Source: Niallia circulans
GTDB lineage: Bacteria; Bacillota; Bacilli; Bacillales; Cytobacillaceae
DNA length: 64,000 nt
Direction of reading: 5' to 3'
Assembly (NCBI RefSeq): GCF_007273535.1
Contig: NZ_RIBP01000004.1
Coordinates: forward strand, 62,001 to 126,000
Shown here piece after piece: positions 38,012 to 50,002 of this stretch. A model generated the notes under the pieces. It was not told the DNA's origin, searched no databases, and saw only the letters and a list, made by a program, of their open reading frames with translations. Made by a program: the position numbers and the translations under genes. Position 1 is the first letter of the stretch. The number at the start of each line of letters is the position of its first letter.

Positions 38012-38881
38012 TTATACTTTAAGCTTAACAGCTTTTCGGCTTGTTCCGAAGTCTTGGATTTTGCTTTTCACTGTTGCTATAATCGCTGCTTGACCTGGTG
38101 CAAGAATTGTTCTGGCATCATATACCTTTTCATCCTGTACAATACTTTGACGCACGGCATTAGCCCAAGCTTGCAGACATTCTGTGTTAACGTTGATTTT
38201 AGCATGACCTAATTCAATTGATTTTTGGATTTGGTGCAGTGGAATACCGGAACCCCCATGCAGTACTAATGGAACATTTGTAATTTTAGAAATATGCTCC
38301 ATTTCCTTAAAACCAAGGACTGGCTCGCCTTTATACGGTCCATGCACAGATCCTAATGCTGCTGCGAGCGCGTCAATCCCTGTTTCATTGACTAACTGTA
38401 AGCACTCATCTGGATCTGCATAGGATATCCCTCCGATTAATCCATCCTCATTGCCGCCGACAGTTCCTACTTCTGCTTCAACGGAAACACCGAAGTTTCT
38501 TGCATATTCGACAACTTCTTTTGTCATTCTAATATTTTCTGTTATAGGTGAATGGGAGCCGTCAATCATAACAGAGCTAAAGCCCGCATCTATCGCCTGC
38601 TTACATCTTGCCACACTTTTGCCGTGATCTAAATGAAGGGCTACAGGTACTGTAATTTCCAGTTCTTCCACTAATGCAGACACACCTGCAGCGATTATTT
38701 TGAAGCCTCCTAAATAATCAACTAATCTATCGGAAGCGGCAACAATGACAGGTGCTTGCTCATCTTCGGCTGCCTGTAATATTGCTTGAACCCACTGAAA
38801 GCTGTTCATATTATATTGACCGACAGCATACTTTTCTTCCTTTGCTTTTCTCAACATATCATGCATGGAAACAATCGCCAT
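38012..38881 (-). CDS. iolJ: 2-deoxy-5-keto-D-gluconate 6-phosphate aldolase (class II)
   Basis: Cleaves the phosphorylated inositol-derived sugar to malonic semialdehyde and DHAP. It is 289 aa, a class II fructose-bisphosphate aldolase fold with zinc His in [10 protein letters not shown] near residue 83 and VLHGGSGIP near 208, and the GSVHGPYKG loop near residue 175. The last gene of the iol operon, which gives the assignment; the fold alone would also permit FBP or tagatose-bisphosphate aldolase. ATG 38881 follows GGAGGTG. Confidence 0.88.
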   Translation of the reverse strand: MAIVSMHDMLRKAKEEKYAVGQYNMNSFQWVQAILQAAEDEQAPVIVAASDRLVDYLGGFKIIAAGVSALVEELEITVPVALHLDHGKSVARCKQAIDAGFSSVMIDGSHSPITENIRMTKEVVEYARNFGVSVEAEVGTVGGNEDGLIGGISYADPDECLQLVNETGIDALAAALGSVHGPYKGEPVLGFKEMEHISKITNVPLVLHGGSGIPLHQIQKSIELGHAKINVNTECLQAWANAVRQSIVQDEKVYDARTILAPGQAAIIATVKSKIQDFGTSRKAVKLKV

Positions 38882-38916
38882 TGCTACACCTCCATTCTCT
38901 TTTTTACAAATAATTT

Positions 38917-39762
38917 TTACAGAGCCTTCTCTACTTCAAAATGCTTTGAAATCACTTGCATTGTTGTTTCCTTCGCCGTTTTGATTACTTCTTCTGCATC
39001 AAGCTGATAGTATTCTGGTCGGAATAATTCCACAGATACATGGTCTACACCCTTGTCTTTTAAAATGGCAAGAATGCTATCCAAGTCAATTGCACCGTGT
39101 CCAGGATACACCCGATCAACATCCATTAAAATACCCGGCTGATAATCTTCCACATCATTAATATGGAAAATAAATATTTTGGCAGGATCTGTGTTTTCCA
39201 GACTTTCTAGCGTTGAATTCATTGCATAATATTGGAATGTGTCAAATACGATACCAACATTATGTCTGTCTACTTCGTTTACCACGTGATTAGCAAATTC
39301 CAATGTATTTATAGTCGCATGTGGATGACCGATAAATTCAATGGCAAGCTTCACTCCATAAGGATCTGCCAAGTCAGACAAATCTCTTAACGTCTCGACA
39401 CTGCTTTTGATAATGTCTTTTCGCAGTATCTTTTGCTCTGAAACAAGCGGCACTACAACAATATTCTTACAGTCAATTACTTTAGCAATTTCAAGCATTT
39501 CCTGAAACTCTTCACGCAATGCTGCATATTCTTCTTCTGTACGATTATTGAAGAATACTAGCGCATTTAGTGACAGCGGCTTGATATGATGTGTTTGGAA
39601 GTACGCAGCTAAATCCTCCAATGAATGTGTTTTTAAGTAGTCTTTTAACTGATCGATTGATCTAATTTCAATATAGTCATAGCCGTATTTCTCACAAAGC
39701 TCTAAGTCCTTTTCTAAACTGGAGTTCTCTAATGTTGTTCCTTGATTTAACCCTATTTTCAT
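38917..39762 (-). CDS. iolI: 2-keto-myo-inositol isomerase
   Basis: A xylose-isomerase-like TIM barrel of 281 aa that isomerises 2-keto-myo-inositol (for chiro-inositol entry). It aligns closely with B. subtilis IolI from the N-terminus: [20 protein letters not shown], then [20 protein letters not shown] and [16 protein letters not shown]. Metal ligands Glu in LAIEFIGHP near 140 and Asp in HINDVEDY are seen. It lies 14 bp after iolH and 35 bp before iolJ. SD AGGAGGA. Confidence 0.9.
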   Translation of the reverse strand: MKIGLNQGTTLENSSLEKDLELCEKYGYDYIEIRSIDQLKDYLKTHSLEDLAAYFQTHHIKPLSLNALVFFNNRTEEEYAALREEFQEMLEIAKVIDCKNIVVVPLVSEQKILRKDIIKSSVETLRDLSDLADPYGVKLAIEFIGHPHATINTLEFANHVVNEVDRHNVGIVFDTFQYYAMNSTLESLENTDPAKIFIFHINDVEDYQPGILMDVDRVYPGHGAIDLDSILAILKDKGVDHVSVELFRPEYYQLDAEEVIKTAKETTMQVISKHFEVEKAL

Positions 39763-39776
39763 AATGAAAATCCTCC

Positions 39777-40652
39777 TTATTTAACTGCTGACAAACCTAA
39801 GCCTTGTTTAATTGAATTTAATGTGACTTCATTGGACCAGTCTGGTTTATCCGGATAAGCAAAAACAGAGTTTGTAACAATGCCGTTGAAGTTGAATTCT
39901 CTTAGCTTACGGTATAATGTATCAAAGTCAATTTCCCCTTCACCTGGATTCAAATGCTGGTGAACTGTTACATTGGCATTCGGCGGATTCACAATATAAC
40001 GTAAGCCAAAGGCTGCTTTATGATTAAGTGTGTCAGCAATTAAGACATGTGCCAGCAAGTCCTTTGCTTCATCCAGTTGTTTACCGATATCGCCGATGCC
40101 ATCATCATAGAAGAAGGCATGTGCCACAGAATAAACTAATTTAATCCAATCTTTATCCAATGCACGAATCATGCGAACTGCCTCAATATTCAGTTCAATA
40201 AAGTCATGTGGATGTGATTGCAGATTAAGGGCAATTCCTTCCTTTTCAAAAATAGGCATAAGCTCATCCATGGAACGGATAAAGGATGCTTCACTTTCTG
40301 ATGGGCGCGTTTTATCGCCGGCAAATTCACTATTCATTAAGTCAACGCCTAAATCTGACGTAATTTCAATGCATCGCTTCCAGTTTCTCACTGCAGCCTG
40401 CCGTTCTAATTCATTCGGGGAAGACCATTGCTGGACAGGCAGAACAGAGGAAATTTTCACGCCTGCATCTGAGCAATATCTCTTTAAATCCTTAATCAGC
40501 TGCTTATCAACTTTTGGATACTCGTAAAACCAGATGAAATCCTTGCGCGGGGAAAACTCCACATATTCGTATCCAAGTCTTGCTACGTTGTCGATTGTTT
40601 CCTTTAACCCTGTGTTATCGCGAAAGTGTGATGGATCATATGCTAATCTCAT
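39777..40652 (-). CDS. iolH: Inositol catabolism sugar isomerase/epimerase-like protein
   Basis: A 291-aa TIM-barrel protein of the xylose-isomerase-like superfamily, matching IolH by N-terminus ([12 protein letters not shown]), the stretch [16 protein letters not shown] near residue 218 and by operon position between iolG and iolI. Its biochemical step is not defined even in B. subtilis. Its SD AAGGGAAGAGG precedes ATG 40652. A 70-bp gap separates it from iolG. Confidence 0.83.
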   Translation of the reverse strand: MRLAYDPSHFRDNTGLKETIDNVARLGYEYVEFSPRKDFIWFYEYPKVDKQLIKDLKRYCSDAGVKISSVLPVQQWSSPNELERQAAVRNWKRCIEITSDLGVDLMNSEFAGDKTRPSESEASFIRSMDELMPIFEKEGIALNLQSHPHDFIELNIEAVRMIRALDKDWIKLVYSVAHAFFYDDGIGDIGKQLDEAKDLLAHVLIADTLNHKAAFGLRYIVNPPNANVTVHQHLNPGEGEIDFDTLYRKLREFNFNGIVTNSVFAYPDKPDWSNEVTLNSIKQGLGLSAVK

Positions 40653-40722
40653 GTATTTAACCTCTTCCCTTAGTAATTTAAAATTATGCCACCATAAGGG
40701 GGAAATACCCCCCTTATATACA

Positions 40723-41784
<1,062 letters not shown>

Positions 41785-41832
41785 TTAGTTATATTTAAAT
41801 TAGAATCCGCTTACAATTATCCCTCATACACC

Positions 41833-43251
41833 TTACTTTGCTTCTGGAATTGCATCATCTGCGTTGTTCTTCCCATAATTGCGGAAGTCTTCTTCTAATT
41901 GCTCTAATGTGCGGCCCTTCGTTTCTGGCAAATACTTTTTAACAAATAAAATCGCAAGAATTCCAAGACCGACAAAAACAAAGAATGTCGTTGATAAGCC
42001 AATACCTGCCATCAATACTGGGAACAGCAAGCCGACAAGGAAGTTCGTAATCCAAAGGCAGAACACTGTTACACCCATACCCAGCCCTCTAAGTCTTTGC
42101 GGGAATATCTCTGACAGCATTAACCATGTCACTGGTGAGATAGCACCTTGCTGGAAGGCTAAAAATGTTACAGTTAAGGATAAGACGATATATGGAAGTG
42201 CTGGTGATCCTTCCATAGTAAGAGAAAAGATTCCGATTAACAGCAAAGCAATAGTTGTGCCGATTTGGCCTGTAATCAACATTGGACGGCGTCCGACCCG
42301 ACCTAAGAGCCAAATTCCAACAAAGGTAGCAACAACAGATATGATACCGTTTGCAATATTACCTATTAAAGCTGCTCTTGTCTCAAAACCGGCATCCTTT
42401 AATATTTCTGTTCCATAATACATAATGGAGTTAACACCTGTTATTTGCTGTACAACAGCAATTCCTAAACCGATAAACACGATTCTTCGTACCCAAGGAA
42501 CATTCAGGTCTTTAAAAGTGGCTTTTTTCATTTGCGACTGATCTGAAAGTGATTTCTCAATTTCCTTCAACTCTGCCTGTGCTCTTGCTTCTGCCCTTAC
42601 CTTTTGCAGCACACGGAGTGCATCACCAAGGCGGCCTTTAGAGGCAAGCCAGCGTGGACTTTCCGGAACAATAAGCATTCCAAACCATAAAAATACTGCA
42701 GGAAGTGATGCGATTACAAGCATGTATCTCCAAACATGAGCCGTATCGCCGAGTGTGTTTCCTAAGATGGCATTAAAAGTGAACGCGAGCAGCTGTCCTG
42801 ATACAATCATCAATTCATTCTGCGTTACCATTCTGCCTCTGTTTTCAGCTGGCGACATTTCTGCCAGGAAAGCAGGAACGGTAACGGATGCACCGCCGAC
42901 AGCAAGACCTAAAATGAAGCGGAAGGTAACCATAAGTTCAACGCTTGGCGCAAAGGTACAGCCTAATGTCGCAATGATAAACAAGATAGCGAGATAAAGA
43001 ATATTTTTTCTTCGGCCATGATGGTCAGACAATCTGCCCCCAAACATCGCCCCAAAAGCAGCACCAAACAAAAGTGAACTTGTGACAAGCCCTTCTGTAA
43101 ATGGAGTTAAGTTCAGCTGATCTTCTTCTGACATAAAGGGGAGGGCCCCATTTATAACGCCTGTGTCATAACCGAACAGCAGCCCTCCGAATGTAGAGAT
43201 TAAAGTAATTTTCTTCAAATGTTTTTTATGTGGCTCACCGCTTGTAGTCAT
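41833..43251 (-). CDS. iolT: Myo-inositol transporter, IolT type, in the iolF position
   Basis: A proton symporter of the MFS sugar-porter family, 472 aa, 12 helices. Its sequence follows B. subtilis IolT rather than the shorter Iol[22 protein letters not shown] near residue 20, [19 protein letters not shown] near 72, [19 protein letters not shown] near 275, and [17 protein letters not shown] at the end. It overlaps the iolE stop by 4 bp (ATGA). In B. subtilis iolT is a separate gene, so uptake and catabolism are united here. Confidence 0.9.
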   Translation of the reverse strand: MTTSGEPHKKHLKKITLISTFGGLLFGYDTGVINGALPFMSEEDQLNLTPFTEGLVTSSLLFGAAFGAMFGGRLSDHHGRRKNILYLAILFIIATLGCTFAPSVELMVTFRFILGLAVGGASVTVPAFLAEMSPAENRGRMVTQNELMIVSGQLLAFTFNAILGNTLGDTAHVWRYMLVIASLPAVFLWFGMLIVPESPRWLASKGRLGDALRVLQKVRAEARAQAELKEIEKSLSDQSQMKKATFKDLNVPWVRRIVFIGLGIAVVQQITGVNSIMYYGTEILKDAGFETRAALIGNIANGIISVVATFVGIWLLGRVGRRPMLITGQIGTTIALLLIGIFSLTMEGSPALPYIVLSLTVTFLAFQQGAISPVTWLMLSEIFPQRLRGLGMGVTVFCLWITNFLVGLLFPVLMAGIGLSTTFFVFVGLGILAILFVKKYLPETKGRTLEQLEEDFRNYGKNNADDAIPEAK

Positions 43252-44162
43252 ACAACATTCCCCTTTTCCTTGTATGTTTGGACAAGCAAGTTCTGGTCAA
43301 TATACTTTCTGGCAATAAGTGCATATTCCAAAGGATTAGCGATAGCTGGATCTTGCTCTGCTTCGATGACAATCCAGCCGCTGTATGCGGTTTTAAGCAA
43401 ATAAGCATATACTTCTGTGAAATCAATACAGCCGTCCCCAGGTACTGTAAACATGCCACGCAGGAAAGATTGCAGAAAAGATAAGCCTTCATTGCTGCAG
43501 GCAGTACGCTCACTTTCTCTGACATCTTTAAAATGGACATGCTTGATACGGTTTCTGTGCTTGACGAGTAATGTCATATAATCTCCGTCAGAAACATAAA
43601 TGTGGCCAGTATCATACAGAAGGTGAACACGATTTGCATCAGTATTATCCATTAAACGGTCTATTTCTGCCAATGTCTGGACACCTGTTCCCATATGATG
43701 ATGATAGACGAGCTTCAATTGGTATGCTTCGGCAATTTTTCCAAGTTCATTTAAGCCCGCACATAACAGACTCCATTCTTGCTCTGTAAAGTGAGGCTTT
43801 GTTGTAAATACGTTCTCCGAGGTTCCTTGCACACTGTGCGTCTGCTCCGAAACAACTGCAACAGCTGCATGGACCTCCTGCAAGTATTTACAATGCTCAT
43901 GAAAAGCTGCTTTTGCCGATTCAATACCATCTCTGATGATGAAGCTTGAGAACCATTTTCCTGCTATCTTCAAGTTGCGCAAGCTAAGCTCTTTGTTCAA
44001 AATGGTTGGTTCTGGAAAAAATCCACCTACTTCTGTTCCTTGAAAACCTGCAACTACAATATCACTTAACAAGTGCTGCAATGTATTACCGGCACCAATT
44101 TCGGGAATATCATCATTGCGCCAGCCTATCGGTGCAATACCCCATAATATTTGATTCCCCAT
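43248..44162 (-). CDS. iolE: Inosose dehydratase
   Basis: Dehydrates 2-keto-myo-inositol to 3D-trihydroxycyclohexane-1,2-dione. At 304 aa it is near-collinear with B. subtilis Iol[15 protein letters not shown] at the start, [14 protein letters not shown] near 42, metal ligands in [13 protein letters not shown] near 150, [12 protein letters not shown] near 188, and [11 protein letters not shown] near 213. The second ATG (44162) is used because GGGGAGAATGGGG gives correct spacing; the first sits inside the SD. It overlaps the transporter start. Confidence 0.93.
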   Translation of the reverse strand: MGNQILWGIAPIGWRNDDIPEIGAGNTLQHLLSDIVVAGFQGTEVGGFFPEPTILNKELSLRNLKIAGKWFSSFIIRDGIESAKAAFHEHCKYLQEVHAAVAVVSEQTHSVQGTSENVFTTKPHFTEQEWSLLCAGLNELGKIAEAYQLKLVYHHHMGTGVQTLAEIDRLMDNTDANRVHLLYDTGHIYVSDGDYMTLLVKHRNRIKHVHFKDVRESERTACSNEGLSFLQSFLRGMFTVPGDGCIDFTEVYAYLLKTAYSGWIVIEAEQDPAIANPLEYALIARKYIDQNLLVQTYKEKGNVV

Positions 44163-44177
44163 CCCCATTCTCCCCTT

Positions 44178-46088
44178 TTAATATTGTTTTGCTTCTTGAA
44201 GTTTCGCTTTCCTTGAGTCGTTAGCTTTTTGAACACTTTCGCTAGTTGAGGCTTCCGCTACACCAACATTCCACCAGCTGTCATAGCCATCTGTCATTGT
44301 CTTTGGCAGCACTTTCATTTCAATCAATGTAGAAATATCTTGTTTCTTTGCATCTTCTAATGCTGCTTTCAAATCCTCAACCGTGTTTGCTCGATAAACC
44401 TTTGCTCCATAGCCCTCGGCAACTTTAGCATAGTCGATATTCATAATCTGGTTATCTGCAGTTCGGAACTCACAATCGAAGCTGCCGCTGCCATGATCCA
44501 TTTGCAGGTTGTTTATACAGCCCCAGCCTGAATTGTCAAACAAAAGCACATTGATTTTCTGCTTATATTGCAAGGAGGTAATAAGCTCAGAATGCAGCAT
44601 AAGGAAGCTGCCATCTCCGACAAAGGAATAAACCTCTTTTGAAGGATCTGCTAATTTAACACCAAGTGCTCCAGAAATTTCATAGCCCATGCACGAATAT
44701 CCGTATTCAAGATGATACGTATTCGGTGTACTTGAGTGCCATAAGCGCTGCAAGTCGCCTGGGAGCGAACCTGCTGAACAAATAACCGTGCTGTCTTTTT
44801 CCACCGTGTCATTAATTGTAAGCAATGCCGTCGTTTGTGCTAACTCAGTGTTTAAGGCATCAGCATATTCATTGAGTATTTCTTGTGTAAAGTGATTTTT
44901 GATTTCCGGATCGAAGCCTTCGCGGCTGAATTCAACACGTCCTAAGCGTTCTCTTTCTGTCAGCCACTCTTCTTTTAACTCGCCGATTCTGCTTCCAAAG
45001 TCACTTTCATAACCGTCAAGCAACGGGATTAAGCGGTCAAGCGTTGTTTTCGCGTCAGCTACAACCTGAAATGCATCGAACTTGTATGTTTGCATTCTGC
45101 TGACATTAATATTTAAAAATTTAGCTGTAGCAAAATCAAAAGCAGTTTTTGAGGATGTCGCAAAATCTGTATATCTTGTACCAATCCCGATAATTAAATC
45201 TGCTTCTTTTGCTGCTTTATTCGCTGCAAGTGTCCCAGTAATCCCCATTCCGCCGAGATTATTTTTGAAATCACTTTCCACAGTTGACTTACCTGCCTGT
45301 GTTTCAACAAGGGGAACATTGAATTTTTCCGAAAATGCGATCAAGCTTTCCCTTGCCTCTGAATATTTAGCGCCTCCGCCAACTAAAATAAGCGGCTTTT
45401 TGGCGGATTTTATCGCCTTAACTGCACCTTCGAGCTCACGCTCATGCGGAGCCTTCCGATCCACATAATGAACCCTTTTCTCAAAAAATTTAACATCGTA
45501 ATCAAATGCTTCTCCTTCTACGTCTTGAGCAATACAAATCGTTGCAGGCCCAGCCTTCCCAGGATCTGTCATCACTTCAAATGCACGAAGCAAACTCGAC
45601 ATAAGCTGTTCTGGACGAGTGATACGATCCCAATAGCGGGAAACAGGCAAAAAGGCATCATTTGTTGTGACAGCAATGCTGTATTCTTGCTCCATTTGCT
45701 GCAAAACAGGGTCCGGCTGTCTTGATGCAAAAGTGTCTGCAGGAATAAACAATACAGGAATGTTATTTGCGTGTGCTGTCGCTGCTGCTGTAATAACATT
45801 GGCGGATCCTGGTCCAGAAGATGTGGAAACAGCAAATATTTTTTGTCTTAGCATTTGTTTGCTGTAGGCAATCGCTGCATGTGCCATGCCTTGTTCGTTC
45901 TTCCCTTGGATCACTTTTAAATGTCCTGGGTCTTGTTCGAGCGCTTGGCCAATTCCTAATACATTTCCGTGCCCAAATACATTAAAGATACCCTCTACGA
46001 AAGGAAATTCCTTTCCATCAACATGGATATACTGCTGATTCAAAAATTTGACGAGCGCTTGTGCTGTAGTCAAAGTAATCGTTTCCAT
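44178..46088 (-). CDS. iolD: 3D-(3,5/4)-trihydroxycyclohexane-1,2-dione hydrolase
   Basis: A ThDP-dependent ring-opening hydrolase giving 5-deoxy-glucuronate. It is 636 aa, with the three-domain acetolactate-synthase-like layout. The FNVFGHGNVLGIGQAL Glu-region is at the N-terminus, the ThDP-binding motif begins GDGSFLMLHSELITSLQ near residue 485 and ends near the NSGWGCINNLQ Asn. The SD GATAGGAGG precedes ATG 46088. It lies 11 bp after iolC. Confidence 0.94.
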   Translation of the reverse strand: METITLTTAQALVKFLNQQYIHVDGKEFPFVEGIFNVFGHGNVLGIGQALEQDPGHLKVIQGKNEQGMAHAAIAYSKQMLRQKIFAVSTSSGPGSANVITAAATAHANNIPVLFIPADTFASRQPDPVLQQMEQEYSIAVTTNDAFLPVSRYWDRITRPEQLMSSLLRAFEVMTDPGKAGPATICIAQDVEGEAFDYDVKFFEKRVHYVDRKAPHERELEGAVKAIKSAKKPLILVGGGAKYSEARESLIAFSEKFNVPLVETQAGKSTVESDFKNNLGGMGITGTLAANKAAKEADLIIGIGTRYTDFATSSKTAFDFATAKFLNINVSRMQTYKFDAFQVVADAKTTLDRLIPLLDGYESDFGSRIGELKEEWLTERERLGRVEFSREGFDPEIKNHFTQEILNEYADALNTELAQTTALLTINDTVEKDSTVICSAGSLPGDLQRLWHSSTPNTYHLEYGYSCMGYEISGALGVKLADPSKEVYSFVGDGSFLMLHSELITSLQYKQKINVLLFDNSGWGCINNLQMDHGSGSFDCEFRTADNQIMNIDYAKVAEGYGAKVYRANTVEDLKAALEDAKKQDISTLIEMKVLPKTMTDGYDSWWNVGVAEASTSESVQKANDSRKAKLQEAKQY

Positions 46089-46099
46089 TCTTTAGCCTC

Positions 46100-47095
46100 C
46101 TATCTTGGTGCTTCTATCTTTTCGTTCTTAGCAATTAATTCCTCAATTTCATCCACTTGCGGCATTGCTTCAGAGGAGCTGTGCTTGCTGACAACAATGG
46201 AAGCAGACGCACTGCCGTATTTTAATGCTTCCCCAATCTCCTTGCCCGAAATTAATGCATATAAGAAAGCTGATGCATAGGAATCTCCTGCTCCAAAGGT
46301 TTTTAATACATTTGTTTTATAAGCTTGTGCTCTGAATACATCTCCTGATTTCACATAGGCATATGAACCGTCAACACCATGCTTAATGACGACAATTTCA
46401 GCACTTTGATTAAAAAGGTTCTGCACTGTTTCTTGGTTGCGCCCACCTCTGCTATTTTCCATTGCATCATATTCGTCGCGTGTACCAATAACAATCTCTG
46501 CCTGTGCTGCGATAAGCGCATAATAAACAGCAGTCTCTTCTGGAGATTTCCACGTATATGGACGGTAATCAAGTTCAAATGCCACCTTAATGCCATTTTT
46601 CTTTGCAAGCTGAACCGCTTTGATTACTGCTTCCCTTGATGGACTTGCAGCAAGAGCTGTTCCTGATACAAGCAGCAGCTTTGCTCTTTTAATATACTCT
46701 TCGTTAACTTCAGAAGGCTCAAGATATAAATCCGCTACATCATCTCTGTACATTAGAATACTGCATTCATCAGGGCTTTTTATTTCTGTAAAAGCAAGGC
46801 CTGTCTTATGACCATCTTGGTCTGTCGCAATATTAGAAACATCAATGCCGACACCTTGCATATAGCTCTTGATGAAGCGGCCATGCTGATCATCAGCAAT
46901 TTTACCGATGAAACCGGCCTTTAATCCTAACTTACTGCTGCCAATTGCTATATTAGCTGGTGATCCGCCGACATACTTGGAAAATGTCATCGTCTCTTCC
47001 ATTGGACGGTTATATTCAACTGCATTTAAATCGATGCAGGCTCTGCCAATTGCAATTAAATCAAACTCTTTATTTGAATTGAATTCATATTTCAT
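46100..47095 (-). CDS. iolC: 5-dehydro-2-deoxygluconokinase
   Basis: A PfkB-family kinase phosphorylating 2-deoxy-5-keto-gluconic acid. The 331 aa include the N-terminal FDLIAIGRACIDLNAVEYN, sugar-binding VGGSPANIAIGSSKLG near residue 43 and the catalytic anion hole TFGAGDSYASAFLYALISG near residue 265. SD TAAGGAGG. Operon order iolB-iolC-iolD is as in B. subtilis. Its product and dephosphorylation balance set the level of the usual IolR inducer, 2-deoxy-5-keto-gluconate 6-phosphate. Confidence 0.93.
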   Translation of the reverse strand: MKYEFNSNKEFDLIAIGRACIDLNAVEYNRPMEETMTFSKYVGGSPANIAIGSSKLGLKAGFIGKIADDQHGRFIKSYMQGVGIDVSNIATDQDGHKTGLAFTEIKSPDECSILMYRDDVADLYLEPSEVNEEYIKRAKLLLVSGTALAASPSREAVIKAVQLAKKNGIKVAFELDYRPYTWKSPEETAVYYALIAAQAEIVIGTRDEYDAMENSRGGRNQETVQNLFNQSAEIVVIKHGVDGSYAYVKSGDVFRAQAYKTNVLKTFGAGDSYASAFLYALISGKEIGEALKYGSASASIVVSKHSSSEAMPQVDEIEELIAKNEKIEAPR

Positions 47096-47116
47096 GGGAA
47101 GAATCCTCCTTATTTA

Positions 47117-47935
47117 TCAGCGGTTTAAAATCCATTCATGATCTTTATCATTATGGAATTTCCATATTCTTGTCGGTCCAGCCATGACATTTAAATAGTA
47201 GGATGTGTAGCCGTCAGGCACTCCAACGGGGTGATATCCTTTTGGAACAATCACTACATCCCCATTTTCTACTGCCATTGTTTCATCTAATGAGCGATCA
47301 TCTGTATATACACGTTGAAACAAGAAGCCTTGTTTTGGATTGATTTCATGATAATACGTTTCCTCCAAAAAGGATTCCTCAGGCAAATTGTCCTGGTCAT
47401 GTTTATGGGGCGGGTAGCTTGACCAATTCGCAGTTTCTGTAATGACTTCAACAACGAGCAGGCTGTTGGCAGCAGGATGCGAATCCGGAAGGATATTATG
47501 GACAAGGCGTTGGTTATTGAATTTCCCTCTTTGCTCTACACCATTTTCTTCTGCTTTAATTAATTTTGTTGGCTTTGCTTCTTCTGATGGCGAATAGCAA
47601 AGGGCCACTTTAGCATTTGTACTGGTTGCTGAGATGGTGAACTCAGCGCCATTGGAAACATATACACTGTCTGTTGGAATTCGTTCAAACACACTGTCTC
47701 GTGTGCCGATATTTTCAAATACAGCGGTGCCGTCGCTGACAGTGATTTTTCCTGTCACAGCAACAATGCAGCATTCTTCATTACCAAGCACCTCTTTGTA
47801 TTGAGCTTTTTGGGATAATTCAATTAATTTAAAACCAACATAGTTTAACGGGGAGTTTTCTTTCGTAACATCATGGATAACTTTCACACCATCTATTGCT
47901 TCTGTATGCTGAAATTTGCGCAGCAGTTCACTCAT
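47117..47935 (-). CDS. iolB: 5-deoxy-glucuronate isomerase
   Basis: Converts 5-deoxy-glucuronate to 2-deoxy-5-keto-gluconate. It is 272 aa (271 in B. subtilis), a bicupin. The second cupin holds metal ligands in SYPPHKHDQDNLPEESFLEE near residue 165 and the GYHPVGVPDGYTSYYLNVMAG stretch (near 230), both IolB hallmarks. SD GGAGGAAAC before ATG 47935. Confidence 0.94.
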   Translation of the reverse strand: MSELLRKFQHTEAIDGVKVIHDVTKENSPLNYVGFKLIELSQKAQYKEVLGNEECCIVAVTGKITVSDGTAVFENIGTRDSVFERIPTDSVYVSNGAEFTISATSTNAKVALCYSPSEEAKPTKLIKAEENGVEQRGKFNNQRLVHNILPDSHPAANSLLVVEVITETANWSSYPPHKHDQDNLPEESFLEETYYHEINPKQGFLFQRVYTDDRSLDETMAVENGDVVIVPKGYHPVGVPDGYTSYYLNVMAGPTRIWKFHNDKDHEWILNR

Positions 47936-48014
47936 GTAGTTTCCTCCTTAAGCCTTGCGACCAGAGATGTAACTCTGATCGCGGCAAATTCTCGAAAAAC
48001 AATTAATCTAGTTA

Positions 48015-49484
48015 TCAATCAAAAGATGGTGATATATAACGAGCTGTGACCACTTTTTTACGAGTATAGAAGTCAACGCTGTCCTTGCCGTTAGCATGAA
48101 GTGTTCCATAGAAGGAAGACTTCCAGCCAGAGAATGGGAAGAATGCCATCGGTGCTGGTACTCCAAGGTTAATTCCCAGCATACCTGCATCGATGTTTTC
48201 TCTGAAATAGCGGATAGAGGATGCATTTGATGTGAATAGACACGCACCATTTGCAAACTCAGACTGGTTCGCAATTTCAACTGCTTCTTTTAAATTTTTC
48301 ACACGCATGATCGACAATACAGGAGCAAATATTTCCTCTTTCCAGATTGTCATGTCTGTTGTGACATTATCAAAGATTGTCGGACCAACGAAATATCCTT
48401 CTTCAGGAGCGTTTTTACGACCGTCTGCAATAAGGTTCGCTCCTTCGTCAATGCCTTTTTCAATATATCCTAGTGTTTTTTGTCTATTTTCCTCTCTGAT
48501 GACAGGTCCTAAAAACACTCCATCCTCAAGGCCATTCCCTATTTTTATGCTGCTAGTTTTCGCATCTAATGCAGCCATGAACTCATCTGCTATGCCCTCT
48601 TCAACTGTAACAACCGCACATGCCATACAGCGTTCACCAGCTGAACCGAATGCAGCTGACACGACATTTGTGATCGTTTCTTCCAAGTTAGCATCATTTA
48701 AAACGATTGTATGGTTTTTCGCACCTGTCAGAGCTTGAACACGCTTTAAATTTTCCGAACCTTTTTTATATACATATTCACCGACAGGCTTTGAGCCAAC
48801 AAAGGAGATTGCTTTGATTTCCGGATGCTCCAAGATGCCGTTAACAACATCATGTGCTCCATAAACTACATTGAATACCCCTTTTGGAAGACCGGCTTCT
48901 GTGAATAACTCTACTAATCTTCTAGTTAATAACGGTGTTCTTTCAGATGGCTTAAGAATGAAAGTGTTACCTAAAGCAATTGCCATTGGGAACATCCAGC
49001 ATGGTACCATCATCGGGAAATTGAAAGGTGCAATTCCGCCGACTACACCGATTGGGTAACGGTAGTTTGTTGCTTCAACGTCTGTTGCGATCGAAGCAAG
49101 AGAATCACCCATCATTAATGTTGGTGCACCTGCAGCAAACTCAACATTTTCAATGCCTCTCTGTACTTCTCCAAGCGCTTCGGTTAGGTTTTTTCCGTTT
49201 TCGATTGTAATCAGTCTTGCTAGCTCTTCTTTATTTTTGGTGAGTAATTGCTGATAGTTGAATAAGATTCTCGCTCTTCTTGGCACAGCGACATTCTTCC
49301 ATTTTTCAAACGCGGCTTTGGCTGCGTTTGTTGCTTGCTCAATATCTTCCTTTGTGGAAATAGGAACACGACCGATGACTTCTTTTGTAGCAGGATTGTA
49401 TACCTCTTCGTATACAGTCGTATTGCTTTCAACCCACTCACCATTAATATAGTTTTTCAGTTTTTCTGCTGTAACTGTAGACAT
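48015..49484 (-). CDS. iolA: Methylmalonate / malonate semialdehyde dehydrogenase (acylating)
   Basis: Oxidises malonic semialdehyde to acetyl-CoA at the end of inositol breakdown. It is 489 aa (487 in B. subtilis), an aldehyde dehydrogenase with [18 protein letters not shown] near residue 150, catalytic Cys in [13 protein letters not shown] near residue 283 and [19 protein letters not shown] near the C-terminus, typical of CoA-acylating MMSDH. I use the second ATG at 49484; the first is only 2 nt from GGAGGAGG. First gene of the operon. Confidence 0.93.
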   Translation of the reverse strand: MSTVTAEKLKNYINGEWVESNTTVYEEVYNPATKEVIGRVPISTKEDIEQATNAAKAAFEKWKNVAVPRRARILFNYQQLLTKNKEELARLITIENGKNLTEALGEVQRGIENVEFAAGAPTLMMGDSLASIATDVEATNYRYPIGVVGGIAPFNFPMMVPCWMFPMAIALGNTFILKPSERTPLLTRRLVELFTEAGLPKGVFNVVYGAHDVVNGILEHPEIKAISFVGSKPVGEYVYKKGSENLKRVQALTGAKNHTIVLNDANLEETITNVVSAAFGSAGERCMACAVVTVEEGIADEFMAALDAKTSSIKIGNGLEDGVFLGPVIREENRQKTLGYIEKGIDEGANLIADGRKNAPEEGYFVGPTIFDNVTTDMTIWKEEIFAPVLSIMRVKNLKEAVEIANQSEFANGACLFTSNASSIRYFRENIDAGMLGINLGVPAPMAFFPFSGWKSSFYGTLHANGKDSVDFYTRKKVVTARYISPSFD

Positions 49485-49631
49485 CTTCATTTCCTCCTCC
49501 AGATATTATTTCGGCTGTTTAACAGCTAATAAGTTGATTATATCGCTTCCCTTTTACTTAAGAACGACTGCAAATGCAGTTCATTCATCATTATTTCGGG
49601 AAAACTTATTCATACTATCATCATTCTTGTT

Positions 49632-49653
49632 GTTATGTTTTGGTTATGTTTTG
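49632..49653 (-). promoter_or_regulatory. Tandem 11-bp repeats, probable IolR operator
   Basis: GTTATGTTTTG is repeated twice back to back (minus: CAAAACATAAC). In the phase TAACCAAAACA it matches the 11-mer tandem direct-repeat type known for B. subtilis IolR at about 9-10 of 11 positions. It lies just downstream of the iolA -10 box. No iolR gene is in the window. Confidence 0.65.
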
Positions 49654-49668
49654 ATAATTTATGATTAC

Positions 49669-49697
49669 ATCATAATACGGATAACGCTTTCAGTCAA
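49669..49697 (-). promoter_or_regulatory. iol operon promoter with cre-like box
   Basis: Minus-strand TTGACT (49697-49692), 17-bp spacer, TATGAT (49674-49669), about 190 bp upstream of iolA. TGAAAGCGTTATCC (49692-49679), 13 of 14 matches to cre, fills the spacer, so CcpA would block polymerase directly. Confidence 0.75.
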
Positions 49698-49738
49698 CCG
49701 TTTTCCACGTTATTTTTTCATATTTTTGGAGATAAAGA

Positions 49739-49769
49739 GATAAAAAGGATGGACTTCCTGCTTTTTATC
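49739..49769. repeat. Inverted repeat upstream of the iol promoter
   Basis: GATAAAAAG (49739-49747) and CTTTTTATC (49761-49769) form a perfect 9-bp inverted repeat with an inner GGA/TCC. It lies 40 bp upstream of the -35 box. It could be an extra operator or activator site. The stretch 49770-49960 shows nothing else I can support. Confidence 0.4.
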
Positions 49770-49961
49770 GAGTAATTTCGAGTTTAGTCCGCGTTTAAAC
49801 AGCTTTATATGCGGAGATAATTGTCTAATAATCTAAATATTTTACAAATAAAGGGGATTTCCTCTATTTTTTTATTTTTATTGAAAATGATTCTTGATAC
49901 TTATCTCTGGAGTTTTTTTGAGGATGTGTTCAAAAGTTAACCATTCATTTATTATGAATAG

Positions 49962-49991
49962 AAAAAACCTGCTGTTTTAAGCAGCAGGTTT
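49962..49991 (-). terminator. Hairpin terminator upstream of the iol promoter
   Basis: Minus-strand AAACCTGCTG/CAGCAGGTTT, a 10-bp stem followed by TTT (six Ts in total). It lies 150 bp past the araM terminator, so it would end any transcript made across 50000-50100. Confidence 0.75.
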
Positions 49992-50002
49992 GAACATGTT
50001 GA

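Noticed and set aside
41879..42418. 179-aa plus-strand ORF opposite iolT
   Set aside because: Antisense to a well-conserved transporter, no SD, low-complexity Pro/Lys/Ser composition; a shadow frame.
48232..48738. 168-aa plus-strand ORF opposite iolA
   Set aside because: Shadow of the iolA reading frame; no ribosome site or family motif.
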